A DNA stretch of 64,000 nucleotides from Undaria pinnatifida (taxonomy: Eukaryota; Sar; Phaeophyceae; Laminariales; Alariaceae), in assembly GCA_012845835.1 (NCBI GenBank), contig JABAKD010000007.1, forward strand, positions 1,955,016-2,019,015, read 5' to 3'. Numbering within the stretch: the first letter of the stretch is position 1; every line of letters starts with the position of its first letter. Made by a program: the position numbers and the translations under genes. Positions 1 to 12,475 of this stretch are shown here, piece after piece. The notes below the pieces were generated by a model. It was not told where the DNA came from and made no database searches. It saw only the letters and a program-made list of their open reading frames with translations.

Positions 1-468
1 TATATACCTTCCCCCTCCCTTACATTCATCCACCCACGCACTCAATTTTCTTAGGTTTCAACTGCAACGCGTGAAATAATTCCACCGCCTAGGTATGCAG
101 CGAGTGATATTTTAAAATTTCTAATGGTATTGTGCTGGGTAGTTTCTCAGTTGAAGAGCCCCGCCGATCAAAAGATACCTATGGCATCACGCATCCGGAG
201 CGCAAATGCTACCATGTATATGGTGCTGCAGTCTGCTCTATAGTGGAGCTCCCCCTCCCCTGAATTCACCCGCCCTACCACCCACCTACTTTTCTTAGAT
301 TGTCGGCGACAGTTTTAAAGCCATGCTGTCGACATGTATGTTACCACGCAATCACCTGTGCGAGCTGCTTCTTTCGAACGCGCTTCGAAGTCAGGTATAT
401 CAACCTCAACCGCCCTTTTGGCCATCATGTGCGAGTTTTGGAGGCGTGCAAGTCTGGCTTTGGCGACC

Positions 469-1110
469 GTTTGCCGGAAAAGACGGTTCCGCAGCTCCCT
501 TCATCAAAGTTACAGAGGTAGGCGTCGTGTAAACATAAGCGTTGGAAAAGAAACGCCAACAGGGGGTAATGTAGAAGCACGTGCTAGTATTTAGAGAGAG
601 GGGTGTTGCTAATGGTAAGACCGTGTGGCTAGGGGAGGGACAGATTTTTGATAATGGCAAGACTGTGGTACGTCGGTATGTAGAGATAGGGCTGGTGATT
701 CTAGGTCAATATGATGTAGAAGCAATGCCAATAGGGGTACTGCAGAAACATGCCTTAGTAGGGAAGGGACGGACACGTTAGTGTGCTAGTAATATAGAGC
801 GTGTTTGCCGGAATAGGCAGTTTCGCAACTATCTGCCTGAAAAGTTACAGGTAGGCGCGGTGTAGAAGCAACGCCGACGTGATTGGTCTATGAGCAGAAA
901 CACGCGTTATTAGGACAATGCTGAAACATGCGTTAGTAGCTACCTGGTAGTAGAAAAGGAAGGGGCGTTGCTAATAGAAAGGCCTATTGAAGGGGCGGGT
1001 GTTGCTATTGGGGACTTTGATCACTGTTTACCGAAACAGGTAACAGGTCGTTCCGCAGCTCCCTGCCAGGAAATACACGAGTAGGCGCGGTGAAAAAGGC
1101 GGCAGTGCAA
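469..1110. repeat. Degenerate tandem repeat, three units
   Basis: Three diverged copies begin GTTTGCCGGAA / GTTTACCGAAA near 469, 808 and 1026. They share TTCCGCAGCTCCCT, a GAGTAGGCGCGGTG-like block and a GTAGAAGCAAYGCCAAY block. Upstream of 469 I see nothing recognisable. Confidence 0.6.
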
Positions 1111-1221
1111 AAGCAACACCAACGGAGGTAATGCAGAATCACTCGTGAGTATTCATAGGAAAACGGAAGGTGTTGCTAGTGGTAAGACTGTATCGTATGT
1201 GCATGTTGCTAGAAAGGAGAC

Positions 1222-1337
1222 GGGGTTTTTTAATTGTGCATGGCAAGACGGAACCTCTTGCGCTGGTCAGCGTTGGTGTGGGTTTTTTAATTGTACATGG
1301 CAAGACGGAACCTCTTGCGCTGGTCAGCGTTGGTGTG
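1222..1337. repeat. 57-bp perfect-phase tandem duplication
   Basis: Two adjacent copies of a 57-bp unit beginning GGGTTTTTTAATTGTGCATG, differing at about one or two positions. Near-identity shows a recent duplication. Confidence 0.85.
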
Positions 1338-1616
1338 ATACACCTTTAACCTTTAACCTCCAGCTTATGTAGCCTGGCATCCGCTTGTACACTCTACACG
1401 CTTTTAACGTCACGATGTACGGACATACTTCGACTTTCCCACCACTCAGCAATTTCTGAAAAACAACTGTCAACGATGCGTGACAGTCACTGCCAAAGAC
1501 GTACCGGTTTCGTTTGAGGCCCACATTGATGAGCCAGCTGTCTACGTTGGTTGCTTCCCACGAATTGCACAGAGCTTTCCTCTACTTCCGCCGAGGCAAA
1601 AAACATCGAAAGTGAG

Positions 1617-2116
1617 GAGCGGGGGGGAGGGGAGGGGGTGTACTCAATTTGTGCATGGCCGTAGTCGTATGACCTTGGACCCTTGTATCCCTACTATGCC
1701 GGGACGGAGCACGTCCGGAACCAGGCAGACATTGCTTGCACCAAACGCGAAACGCCGTGAGGTGTTCGGCGAGACGCATGAAGGGTGAACTGGGGGGGAG
1801 GGGGGGAGGGGAGGTTGTAAGCATCGTATCGTACATGGCCGTAGTCCGTAGGACTCTAGGCCCTCGCACCCCTACAAAGGCGTGGCGGAGCACGTCGGGT
1901 TTTCACCGACCAGGCAGGCAGGGGGGAGGTGGAGGGAGAGGGGGGTGGCGGGGGGGGTATTCAGTTTGTGCATGGCCGTAGTCGTATGACCATATACCCT
2001 CGCATCCCCTACTGTGCCTGGACGGAGCACGTCGGGTTTCAACCAATCAGGCAGACATTGCTTGCACCAAGCGCGAAGCGCCGCGAGGTGTTCGGCGAGA
2101 TGCATGAAGGGTGACC
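1617..2116. repeat. G-tract repeat family, three tandem units
   Basis: Units start in G-runs near 1617, 1792 and 1920, followed by TCAATTTGTGCATGGCCGTA, then CGGGACGGAGCACGTC, then a CAGGCAGACATTGCTTGCAC block and CATGAAGGGTGA. The middle unit is truncated. The same family recurs at 46.46 and 61.61 kb. On the minus strand two units encode similar short peptides (HLAEHL / WCKQCLP), but no gene is recognised. Confidence 0.75.
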
Positions 2117-3170
2117 TGCATCCTTCCAAGAGCCGCTCGTAAGACGGACTTTGGCACCTTGTGCCTACTTTCTTGTTTATGGATGAAGTTCTTGTTTTAT
2201 GGATGACGGAGTTACTTTGTTTTCTGGAGTGACCACTCTAGATTCAGAAATGGGGAGGGAAACGGGGGAGATTTCAACTACAATTCGGGCTACGTTGGTC
2301 GCCTCACGTGATATGCACACCACTTTCCTCTGCACCCGCCACGCAAAACAATGGCAACGTGGTTGGCAAGCGGCGAACGATTTGGGTGACGTCCTTGTCC
2401 CGTGACGCGAGAATGAATGCAGTGATCTCGGCTGGTACTCATCAATCATTTGCTGTGGCAAACGGTCAGTCCGTTCAAAGCGATAGAGGCGCTATGAATA
2501 GAGGATGTCATCCCTAAAAACATGACTGCTACGATAATCGGAAAATCGCCCACGCTCATGCAAGCTCAGCACTAAATTACATTCAAAGAAGGGCTTCCTA
2601 TTGGTGTTTTTTCGAGTGTCTGTGACCACGCAATTTACCATCGACACTACCACTATTTTGTTGCATCTAAGCCACTTGTAAATTCCTCGAAATAGTATCC
2701 AACACATGGTTTACTTCCCAATTTTTGATAATGTCTGCGACCACGCAATACAATGAACGACATTATGGTATCACACTTTGCTGCACCTGATACAATTTGT
2801 GGATCCCCTGAACCCGAATTGCCTCCGTATGTAGCTCCTCTGCCAGCAACGACCTGGGCGAAGAGAAACGTAGTCGGGGAGGTTAGAGCTATCAAAACAG
2901 ACCGGAACTACGGCAGAGGAGAGTTTCGCCATGTTCCTCACCGTCCTTACGCCACGAACCACTAACGCCAGCGGCCCTATTCCTCGCTCAACAGAGAAAT
3001 GTAACTCATTTCGATGGTTTGGCCCAACAAACAATTCCATGGCGATGGGTATCACCAAATCAAGAGGCACGCTAGCTTAAGACTTGCCAATAATTAGGGA
3101 TTAGGGTACCTATTTGCACGAATGGCAGCGAGACACTGAAGTAAAAAAGACCCTGAAAGTACTCCCTTAC
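2117..3170. other. No gene seen
   Basis: Short ORFs only, on both strands, none resembling a known domain. A diverged direct repeat around GACCACGCAAT is visible near 2620-2680 and 2733-2790. Confidence 0.5.
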
Positions 3171-3174
3171 GTGG

Positions 3175-3980
3175 CAGTCGAACCAGCAACCAGGGAGTCA
3201 TCGTGCGTGAAGATTCGGTGTCGGGATTGTTGTTTGCGGATGATTTCGTGGGGATGAAACACCCGCAGGACCAGTACCAAAACAAATTGCAAAGTCACTA
3301 GAATGCACTAGGAAATGAAGAGAGACAGCGACCGTAAAAAAGTGCGAGGTATTTCTGTATAACGTAGGTAAGGAGAACCCGGAACAATCGAACGGAAGTG
3401 GGGATAATGCGAATTACCGATCGTAGATCTGTATACATACCTTATCGTAGAGATATCAAAGCACTGCTCTTGGGATGCACACGTAGCAAAAGTAATACGA
3501 AAGGGTAAAGTACATGTCGGCAGCATGGACACGATCCTAACAGACTCGTGCCTTGATACTAGGATAAAAAATATGTATTCTGATTAACGCAAGTGTGCCA
3601 AAGCTAGAATATGCAGGAGAGGTGTGGAAAGGGAACACGAAATTCGTCAAACAGCTGGATACAGTATAGATGACAGCACCCAAAAAGGTATTAGGATGCT
3701 CAAAAACGATGAGGTAGTAAAGTACGAAGAACAGAACTGGGAATGTACCCACTTAAAGAAAATACAGACCTGATAAAGTTGAAAAGGCAACATAAACTAT
3801 GGAACATTCCAAAAAAGAGGTTGCTAGCAACAGCGATTTGTAGCGGAGAAAGTAACCAAAGGGCGAGGAGCTGGAAAACGGTGAGATAGCGTAGTCGACA
3901 AAGCGTGGAAGGACCTAAGAAGAATCCAAGAAGAGATACTGTCCATAGACAAGTTTGGGGGGTAAAAGACAGAAGTAAAA
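3175..3980 (+). mobile_element. LINE reverse-transcriptase remnant
   Basis: Broken plus-strand coding matter of a non-LTR retrotransposon. LLFADDFVG (about 3226-3252) is the RT catalytic motif with its two aspartates. In other frames follow WDAHVAKVIRKGK (about 3472-3510), PKLEYAGEVWKGNTKFVKQL (about 3600-3660, then a stop), a KKVLGCS segment and ELGMYPLKENTDL (about 3734-3772) with KLWNIPKKRLLATAI after it. These are the conserved RT thumb and post-RT blocks of L1/Tx1- or Jockey-like LINEs, in canonical order but split by at least two frameshifts and stops. The 5' half with the endonuclease is absent. It is a dead fragment; clade assignment is uncertain. Confidence 0.85.
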
Positions 3981-4912
3981 CAAATTATAGAAGGGAAAAG
4001 CTAGCGCTAAGAAAGAAGGTGAATGAAGACGAGCATTTAGGGACGTACGTGGGGTCAAGGCGAAGAGATAGGAATGGAAGCCTATCTGCACGGCCCAATG
4101 GACTAGGATGGACTAAGCGAAAACGCTTAAACTGCGTTTTTGTTTCGGAGACCTGGACCAGCCAGAAGAAAGAAAGAGGTATACCAGCAGTCGGGGGGAG
4201 GAGGAAGAAGGCGCACAGGGCTGCCCTTGCGGCAACGCACACGACAGTAGAACACACATAGTGGGAGAAACTGAACGTGTTTGAGGAAGATATTTAGGGA
4301 AAATAGATGGTTGTGACATGAAGAAACTTGGCACATTAGATAGTAGCGACAACTGTCGCTATCCTAGGAGATAAACTATTGCCACAGACGGTCAAGCACG
4401 AAAGAAGGAATAAGGTAAGCATTTACTTACTGTAGTATATGGGAGAAACGCACTGAGCGCCCAAATGTTGAAGGTGTCTCTATTAGTAGTAGGAGCGGTG
4501 CTCCGTCTCGAAAGGGATGCGTGGTCAATAGTTATATGACCAAGGCAAGAACGTAATGAGCCTTGGTCTACAGCAACGTATTAGGTGTTTGAGGGGGGTG
4601 CATGACTTGTGACGCACACTCAACGGTACGATTCCGTTGGGCATTAGGTTACAGCTATGAACACAGCGACATGTTGGGTGCGGGTGGGGGTGTATGACTT
4701 GTGATGGCACAGCACTCAGGGGCACGGTCTGGGTATTGGGGGTAAAAACACCCACGATCTCTCCTCCATCGAACATCGAAAGTAAGTAAATACAACCCCC
4801 ACACACAAACTTCGAAGTGTGTTATGTGGTCTCCCCGAAACAATCCTTAATTATTACCAGGTACCTGGTTTTAACTCCCTGGACTGTCCCCTGTAAATAT
4901 ATGTTTATTGGC
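3981..4912. other. No gene seen; possible LINE 3' tail
   Basis: Purine-rich sequence to about 4340 with a basic 118-aa open frame from 3905 may be the decayed 3' end of the LINE. The rest (4350-4912) shows nothing recognisable. Confidence 0.4.
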
Positions 4913-5181
4913 GACCAAGGCTACGGTAGGGGGGGTACCCCCATTTTCACTGGTGTGTTTGAGCCACACGCACGAGTAGCTTTGTACCCTACGGATGAAG
5001 ATGGTTTAGGAACTTGGTTTGCCGCAGCTCAGATCACCTTTGCATTGCGGATTGATTTCGTCAACGTAAAACATAAAGAAAACGTAAGATTGCATGGGAA
5101 CAAAGGGGTTACTCGCGCGAGTGACCCCTAGCCACTGAAATAAAAGGCCCAAAAGGGGACCCCCCTACCGTAGCCTGGGTC
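4913..5181. mobile_element. TIR element (MITE-like), copy 1
   Basis: A 269-bp element bounded by GACCAAGGCTACGGTA and the near-complement TACCGTAGCCTGGGTC, extending inward through G-runs and C-runs. There is no coding capacity for a transposase. Copy 2 lies at 41.0 kb with the same ends, length and internal ACTCGCSCGAGTG palindrome. No clear target duplication was found. Confidence 0.75.
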
Positions 5182-5417
5182 TGGGCCACCGCTACAAGGG
5201 AGAATTCTCCTCGGAACCGCGTGAGTTGACTACAAACTGGGAAGAGCTTCAGACGGTGCGGCGTTGAGACGACGATCGATATGCTTCGTCACGGTATTGT
5301 CAGCGGCTCACCTCTCTTTTTCGAGTTCTACATGTCGCTTCTGCCGTGCACCTTCCGCCTCAAAGCGCTGCAATGATCTGGACCAAACGTTGGGCGAATT
5401 ATAACATGTGTATCAGT

Positions 5418-5546
5418 CGTGGTGGTGGCGGTGGCGGTGAGTGATGTACGTGTTGATGTTGGTGGTATTGGCGGTGGCAGTGGTAGTGGAGGCGGTGGCG
5501 GTGAGTGATGTACGTGTTGATGTTGGTCGTATTGGTGATGGTGGTG
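5418..5546. repeat. GGTGGCGGT-rich minisatellite
   Basis: A 66-bp unit including GTGAGTGATGTACGTGTTGA occurs twice (5431 and 5497) inside GGT/GGC-rich sequence. The His/Pro-rich minus-strand ORF across it is a repeat artefact. Confidence 0.8.
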
Positions 5547-6495
5547 CTTAGAGGGCTGCATGCTGTGCGATGAGTGCCCCCGAAATAATTAAGTTGCGTG
5601 TTTCCAACCCTATGCTGCGAGCTTATCTTGTTTATTCGTGTCCGGGTGAGCACAGTGACCTTGCATACATCCCTGGTAGCTGCTGCATTTTGGCCTGGAA
5701 ATAGAGGTGCTTCGTATGGTTTTGGAAATAACGCAAGCGATGGTTTGCACTGGTGTTGATACCCAGAAAGCATTTGCCCAAAGGCCATAGAATTTGTATC
5801 TCTCAAGGATGAAAGGTCGACACGCACACCGAATGTTCTGGATGTTGCCGTGTAGAAAGACCGCACATACACTGGGCGTGCTCCCTTCAATGTACATGTA
5901 ATAGACAATCATAGTCCCGGGAGCCGCTTTAGAACTGAGGATGCTACTCGCTGCACGTGCTCTCGACAATGTGCATGCAATATCGTATCTCTTGAGGGCC
6001 GTTTTATAATTCAATATGGAAACGTGATTTTTTTAACCGAAAACGCTCCATCTATTGGTATGTGGTGTCAGGTTGGGTGCTTCACGTCTCGTGACTAGCA
6101 CAGTATACATGCGGCGGCAAAACCACGGTAGGGAGGCCACTGTTAGGGCTCGCGCTAATGATGACTTTCCTCTTTATTAGCAACCTTGAGTTTTTGCAGT
6201 ATGCGCTGCTATGGAAAAGTGTGCTATGTCGCGCCATCAAAACAATTTATGGCCGACTTTTGAGCGAGGTACTTGTGTACAGAACCAATGGTGCGAGTGA
6301 CCTACACTCGGTCGTGAAAATAGGGGTATAATGCTATACTATTATTACTATTATCCATTATAACACTATGTATAATACAATAATACCATAGCCTTGGTCG
6401 TGACATCAGGTTGGGTGTTTGTCTCACCTCTCAAGAGTGGACCCCCTTTTTCCTTGAACCATGTCGCGTACGGCAGCTGCGAATATGGCATGCGT
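5547..6495. other. No gene seen
   Basis: Minus-strand open frames of about 134-169 codons overlap here, but they look like no known domain and partly read the GGT repeat. A short direct repeat (TCAGGTTGGGTGYTT) occurs at about 6068 and 6407. A fragment of the CCATAGCCTTGGTCGTGAC TIR end lies near 6388. Confidence 0.4.
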
Positions 6496-6510
6496 TACCC
6501 GATCGTATTG

Positions 6511-6634
6511 CGGCTTCGCGGTCCTCTGCGGCAGGTTCGGGAGTGGCTTAACCCCCGCCGGCATTATGGTCGGCTGCATGGAGACTGGCACGGAAAACTT
6601 CGACAACCGATCCAAAACCATTTTCACCTGACAC
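6511..6634 (+). pseudogene. Unknown 41-codon block, copy 1
   Basis: Reads YCGFAVLCGRFGSGLTPAG then IMVGCMETGTENFDNRSK then a stop. It pairs with a second copy at 6.78 kb that keeps most residues. Small, glycine-rich and hydrophobic; family not recognised. It may be an exon remnant of an unknown gene. Confidence 0.4.
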
Positions 6635-6780
6635 AAAAAGTGCATAGGAGCAAAAACGAAAACGACAGACGCCTCACTCCCTAAAAGGCCCGAATTAATA
6701 ACGAACCCGTGTGATGTGGTTTACATCTGTGCAAACTAAAACTAGCGATTATTTTCGTTGTGTTTTTCCCTTGATTTTGG

Positions 6781-6905
6781 AATACTGCGGCTTCGCGGCC
6801 CTCTGCGACATATTCGGGAGCGGCATAAAAACCGCTGGCTTGATCGTCGGCCACATCGAGACAGGCACGGACAACTTCGGCAATCGGTCAAAAAACATTT
6901 TTCAT
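6781..6905 (+). pseudogene. Unknown 41-codon block, copy 2
   Basis: Reads YCGFAALCDIFGSGIKTAG then LIVGHIETGTDNFGNRSK. About 27 of 41 residues equal copy 1, most other changes are conservative (E/D, I/L, I/M), and many DNA differences fall at third positions. Function unknown. Confidence 0.4.
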
Positions 6906-6949
6906 TCGACACAAATCAGCAACATGTAGCAGTGCAAGCTGTCGGAGAC

Positions 6950-9400
6950 GTGTGCAGTCACCCTCGTAAGTAGAACTGTCCGGTACTCTGAACATTTTAA
7001 TAGGCAGATCTGTATTTAAAAATATGCTACGGTAGCGAGGGACACGTCGTTATCATCAGCTCATAAGATCAGGAGCTTTGTATCATCCAGAGTCGATTTT
7101 CTTTAAGAACAAATGGTGGCCCACTCCGTAAGCATTGTGCCCAATAGTACGCCCTCTACCGTGGCAATGCTCATTTGCAGAGTAGCTCAGCAAGCCACTG
7201 CTTCGAGACACCATTTATCCTGGCATTAATGTTTTGTGTAGAGCGACTCACGGGTGATCGGGCAGGATTCTTGTAGCTTGTTGAGTGCCTGTAAGCCGCA
7301 ATTCTATAAAATAACAACACAAAGGGTCGTGCTATGTTTTTGCGTACAGCGAACCATGGATGCCTGGGAAGCATACTTGTGGGAGCATAGTTGCGGTGAA
7401 TCCAATTTCTATACCCTAGTCTACGATGCTAACAACATGCGGGGCCCTGTAAGCACCCACGCGCTACGCCAGTACATACCTCCACATCATGACATTGTAA
7501 GCTTGTACAGTGGTCGCACCTGGTACAGCAATTTGCCGGCAATTCCTGGCTTTCCGTTCATGATATTGTACGCCATTTGCACGTCGAAGGGGACACCAAG
7601 CAGTCGAAGCGGAGGCTCCAGCAGGATGAAATTCGTTGCCCTCGCCTCGGCTGTAGAAGAATCCTAAATATAGCAATATTGGCACCCACTCCCATATTAA
7701 TCGTGCAGGTCAAGGTGGACCCCAACCGGTTTAGGAAATCGAAGCGACATCCAGTGAAAAGAACTAGGCACTGGTTTGGACTGCTTTATGTATTATTCGC
7801 AGTTCATGAATGTGACAAAAGAGGGTAGGAGAGGTTCCGGTACTTGGTTAGACAAAATCGCGGACTAAAAACCCATGCGCTTGTGCACCTCACGTGCGGC
7901 CGACCAACCGGCCGATGGACCGACCGGCTGACCAGGCCAAAATCAACCCCCACTATTGAACAGTTTTGCCCAAAAAATGAGGGCGTAGGTCTAAAGGGGT
8001 TAAGTTTGTGCTATGTTTGTATTGTACCTGGAAAAGGTTAAAATCGTGTTGATGGTTGTGGACGTGTAGGACCTCGCCAAGCAGATACCCGTTGCTGAAG
8101 TCATGCTCCAAGTTGAGCACCCTTTGTTTCAGATCGAGATCCTCGTTCAGCCACCTTGTCGTCATTGACCATTCATGGAAAGCCGATAGAGCATTCATCG
8201 AAAGGCGAAAGGTAAGGATATTTTGACGGCGATATCATTCCGGTTATTTTCGTCGAAAGGCGAAACAGGTCATGCTTGCTCGCGAAAATATATCGGTTTC
8301 ATACGGCTCGCGATAGTATACCGGACAGGGAGTACCTACAGTACGGGGTAACATTCACTTGTCCAACCGCATACCTGAATATCTTATATTTTCCTGCACG
8401 AAGTACCAGCAAGAGACAGCAGTATCGCTCGTACGGACTTAGCTACTCGTAAATAGCTCCGCACGACGTAGGCTAAGGAAGAAGGGTTAAGCGGCACTCT
8501 ACTCTTTGGACACAGAATACCACCAATACAGCAGTGAACCCTTTTCGTACTTCTAAGAAAACAACAACGAAAACAAACATTGTTGGCTACACGAAGCAGC
8601 CTGAGCTGATGGTTCGGGTACTGTGTAAGTAAAGTCCCAACTGAGCTACGAGTATACGACAGGCGCGCTGCATGGCACTCCTCTACCCTCTACCCACTTA
8701 CACTATAATAGTACGAATAACCCTTTTAAGTCGCAGGTTTAGCGACCCAGAAAGCGAGAAGCGATGCCTTGTCACCCGTGTAGAAATGCCGTGCACAACT
8801 CTTAACACTATGAATACAACTATCATCGTGCTGCGCGCGTGTCGTACAACTCCTCGCGTTGCCGTAGCTCGGACGCGTTCTCTACCTCCACAACCTGGGT
8901 TGCTAACATCGCGTGGAGAATGTGATGACCGTCAGTTTTTTTCGACGTTTTCCCCCTCTCAAGTTCCGGAGAGACGGTTGATAAGACCCTTACCTGTCAC
9001 TTCTTCGTTCCACATACAGCATTACGCGGTCCCATCACGTGAACGCGAATCATGCTTGCATGTTGTACAACAACTGTTAACAGCTCATCATTCTATAATG
9101 CGATGCCTGAAAGGCGATAGTTTACAAAAATAATGCAAACTAGCGGTACAGCCATTGCTCCGCCCGTGGTGCTAGATCTACGCTGCCCATAGTGGTATTA
9201 TAGGGGACGTCACAGTAGTATTCGTTGTACTACAAATAGTATATTGTGATGAACCACTCTGAACGAAAATGTACGGATCATTGGGGTGTAAACGTAAGGT
9301 CCAAACGGCCCTTTCGTTCTCTTCCGTAGTTTCTGAGTGGTAGCAGTTATATACACGGCGTGAAATGCATAGCAGCAGGAGAACACGTGTACGATGTACA
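6950..9400. other. No gene seen
   Basis: Several open frames of 60-150 codons on both strands, none with a recognisable domain. A TCTAAAGGGGTTAAG segment at 7990-8005 belongs to the short TTAACCCTTT/AAAGGGGTTA family seen in the dynein introns. Confidence 0.4.
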
Positions 9401-9439
9401 ACCTCCGTCACGGGGAACCGTGCTGCTACTGTTATTTTC

Positions 9440-10440
9440 CACGGGTGTGGCGGGACCTCAACGTTGGCGCGAGGGGCAACTCTATCCGCGGGTTGGCTAT
9501 ATGAGCCCCAGCCAATCAGCGATCGGCGATGGGAGTGGGGTTTCCACACCGTCCGGGGCGGTATCAACTGGGGGATCACCGTATTCGTCCCCGGCCTGCT
9601 GGAGTTGAAAAAATGTGGAAGGACTTTCGATCCGTGGATGGGGCCTTCGCCTCTCCGAGTGCGGCGGCATCTCGACGTTGGCCCTGGGGCAATTTTTTCC
9701 GGTGTTTCCTCTCTCGACTTCCAGCCCAACCTCTTGGCTTAACGTTCAATGATACCCTAGGCCCCAATCATAACCGTATGCCGCTATACCCTACCAGGTA
9801 TGTACCCTAGCTGGCATTGCTGTACGTAGAGCAGCTAATTAGCTAACGGACAAGGTTTAATGTACAAGGCAAGATTCAACTTACGCCGCGCCTCAAACAG
9901 GATCCCTGACATTTTTTATCGACGTTTCTTGTCCCCACCTGGACTTTAACTTCAAGGCTTAATGTTCCATGTTAACGCTTGAACGTCCAACCCTAACCTT
10001 AAAACTCTTTTGGGAAATCAGACCCAACACTTGACGAAAAGCACTGCCGATTGCAGCATCGGGCACAAGAAGCAATCCGAGCTGCAGGCGTAGGAGGTGT
10101 GTTCGAACTGCAACGCAGGAAGCTGTGAGGCAAGCGTGAGGCATGGCGATCCTCGGATCGCCTCAAGCTTTCCCTAGACCCTCGATTAGATCGCAATCGT
10201 TGCTTTTTGGTCTAGACTAGTCTATATGAATGGGTCACCAAAGGGTTAACTCGTGCCCTAACCCTATGCTGTCATATGTGATGTACGCAGAGTAGCTTCG
10301 TAGCGTACTTCTGTACAAGATACCTAAATCACAATTGCGCCGCACCTGAGCAGAATCCCGGACATTTTCTACCGATGCTTCTCTCTCAGCTTTCAGCTTG
10401 ATCTCTGGGCCTAGAGTCCCATGCTAGCGCTCAAACCCTC
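9440..10440. repeat. Diverged direct repeats
   Basis: Two repeat pairs: a CGACGTTGGCSCNNGGGGCAA block at about 9455 and 9670, and a longer one at about 9815-9985 and 10270-10430. The latter shares GTACGYAGAGYAGCT, CGCCGCRCCT, GACATTTTNTACCGA and GCTTAATG-like blocks. The 183-codon minus frame and the plus frames here read these repeats and resemble nothing known. Confidence 0.55.
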
Positions 10441-11502
10441 CCGTATGATTGTGCAATAATGTCCTCGCTGTGCTGTACGCGTGCCAGACAGGTACCGCCC
10501 GCCGCGCACACGTATCGAAAATGAAAGTACTATAAACCCCAGCCTACTGCATTCCCGAGCGCACTTGCAAATTTTATCGGTATGACCATAAATATAATAA
10601 CATTATTATATTCCGAAAAAAAAACAACGTCCTTTATATTTAAGATTGTATTGCAGTCGAACAAAAAAGTGAAACTGTCATTAGTCCCGCCGCATTTTTT
10701 GGCAACCTTTTGCATCTTGCTTGCACCTTGCCATCGTGCAAGTGCCCGCGCCCGTGCCCGTGCATCGCTGCACGTGGTCACCACCAACAACTGACGTTGC
10801 TGTGCTCGGCCTTGATTAACCTGCCGAGGGTAGGGGTGGTCGGGGTCGGAAAAATCGGCTGCGGCTTTTGATCAGGCGCAATCATGGTGAGCGCAAATGT
10901 GAACCCTTCCCGGCCCGGCCCCTAGCGACCAAAATTCGACGAGCGCGATCTAGGAAGGTAGCCGTTGTGTGTACGAGTACCACCGTGCTGCGCGCATGTG
11001 GCCTCCTGCCCCGGCAGCTCGAGCTGCTTCGTGTTGCCGATGCTGCAGTCGTCATGTACGTTCGATATGTATTCCTACAGTTAATAAGAAAAGTTCGCAT
11101 TGACTATAGACTAGTCTATATACGAAGTATAGACTATACAAAATACGCCCCAATGTCTTTCGCGAGGCCTGAGATCGCGAAGCAGGGCGGTACCAGTATA
11201 CCGGCAAATGGCGTCGACATCAACACACCGCACCCGGTAGCATCCAACAGCGTTGTGTGCAAGTTAGGTGTGCTGCCTATACTCCTGCGGAACCAGTATC
11301 GCACAGCGTTGTTGCATGTGCCCCAAACAAAACATAGAGCTATGACATGAAATGAAAGGACCGTCGTACTCGTATCGTAGCCGTTGTACTGCTGTGTACA
11401 ATCAACTCAAACTTTGATAAATTGCAAACTTGAGTTTCAACCATTCAATCTTTCGTACTCACAGCTGACGTTTTTTAATGTTTTTCGATTTTTATAAATA
11501 AA
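10440..11502. other. No gene seen
   Basis: A 160-codon plus frame (10868-11350) has no recognisable domain. A CTCACAGCTGACG tag (11449-11471) belongs to a short repeat family found in dynein introns. Confidence 0.4.
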
Positions 11503-11707
11503 TGTGGATACCAGTCCCTACCCCCTGGATCGTACCGCCTCGTTATCACTACAATCCTTCAAGATCATCCTGGCTCCTCGAGGCAGACTCTGAGTTGTTT
11601 CCTCACCGTTGACCCTCGAGCGTGCGGTTGCGCACATAACCCGCCTCGGTGTGTCTCCACACCTCCATCTGAGAAAGAGAAACCTGTGAAGGGACCACCG
11701 TCCCACA
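11503..11707 (+). repeat. 5' LTR
   Basis: 205 bp, from TGTGGATACCAGTCCCTACC to GACCACCGTCCCACA. Over 90% like the 3' LTR by eye, with a short length difference near its 3' end. Confidence 0.9.
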
Positions 11708-11934
11708 ATTGGCGTCGTCGGCAAGACCAACCCGCAGACGGACATACCTGAGTCAGCATGACAGTACACTCACAAAACTGTCGAGAATTTGCAGTTTGCA
11801 TACGAGTTAACGAGGCAAATCTTTGTGAACGTGCTGATGGGAGCTAATGAACCCGACCGAAAAGAGTGGGTAAGTTTTACTTGAAAAAAAAACGCGAGTT
11901 TGTCCCGCTTGTTATATGGCAGACGGGACAGACC

Positions 11935-12100
11935 CCCCTGGTCTAGAACACGACTACCCCAAGCACTTGTGCGTTCGTCAATTATTCCCTGCTTCAGTAA
12001 CTTGTCGACTTGATCATCGATTTGTTTTGGAAGGCGGGGTGAGGTACGGTACGGCGCACGATCAACCGGACGAGTGCCTGGTTGTAACGGGAATGTAGCT
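11935..12100 (-). pseudogene. Retrotransposon RT N-terminal fragment, inverted
   Basis: The minus strand reads TRPVDRAPYRTSPRLPKQID then KLLKQGIIDERTSAWGSRV, the conserved start of Ty3/gypsy reverse transcriptases (Y-R-x-S-P ... L-L-x-x-G-I-I-x-x-S). Sequence on both sides is unrelated, and the catalytic part is missing. Confidence 0.85.
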
Positions 12101-12128
12101 CCGGCTATTTTACAACAGGCTCTGCCTC

Positions 12129-12340
12129 GACGTTTGAAAGAATTCGAAACCGTTACTGGTGGCCCACAATGCAAGGGGATATCCAATCCTATTGCACTAT
12201 CAATAGTTGTGATGCCTGCCAACGTCGGAAGACTCCACACCGCCGACCACCGTTACCAACAGGTCATGCACCAGCAGAGTGACCCTTTGAACGAGTTGCT
12301 ATCGACGTTGTGGAATACAAAACAGTTTCAACTTCCTCTT
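12129..12340 (+). pseudogene. Integrase zinc-binding fragment, extra copy
   Basis: About 90% identical in DNA to 12500-12700 (shared YWWPTMQGDI-coding stretch), but frameshifted and truncated. It is an internal duplication within the LTR element. Confidence 0.75.
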
Positions 12341-12475
12341 CCGACGTTGGCAGGCATCACAACTAGTTCAACCTGGACGTAGACGACTGAGCTGCCGGCA
12401 TCTTCGATAGGACCCAGCGTAGTGCTGCGTCCCTAGCAGCAGTCGATGGCACAGTCAGTGCCCTGTCATGGGTCT

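Noticed and set aside
8672-9133. 153-codon plus-strand ORF
   Set aside because: No recognisable domain; composition unlike the dynein exons.
9178-9729. 183-codon minus-strand ORF
   Set aside because: It lies in diverged direct repeats with overlapping open frames on the other strand and no domain.
10868-11350. 160-codon plus-strand ORF
   Set aside because: No recognisable domain and no support from context; likely chance.
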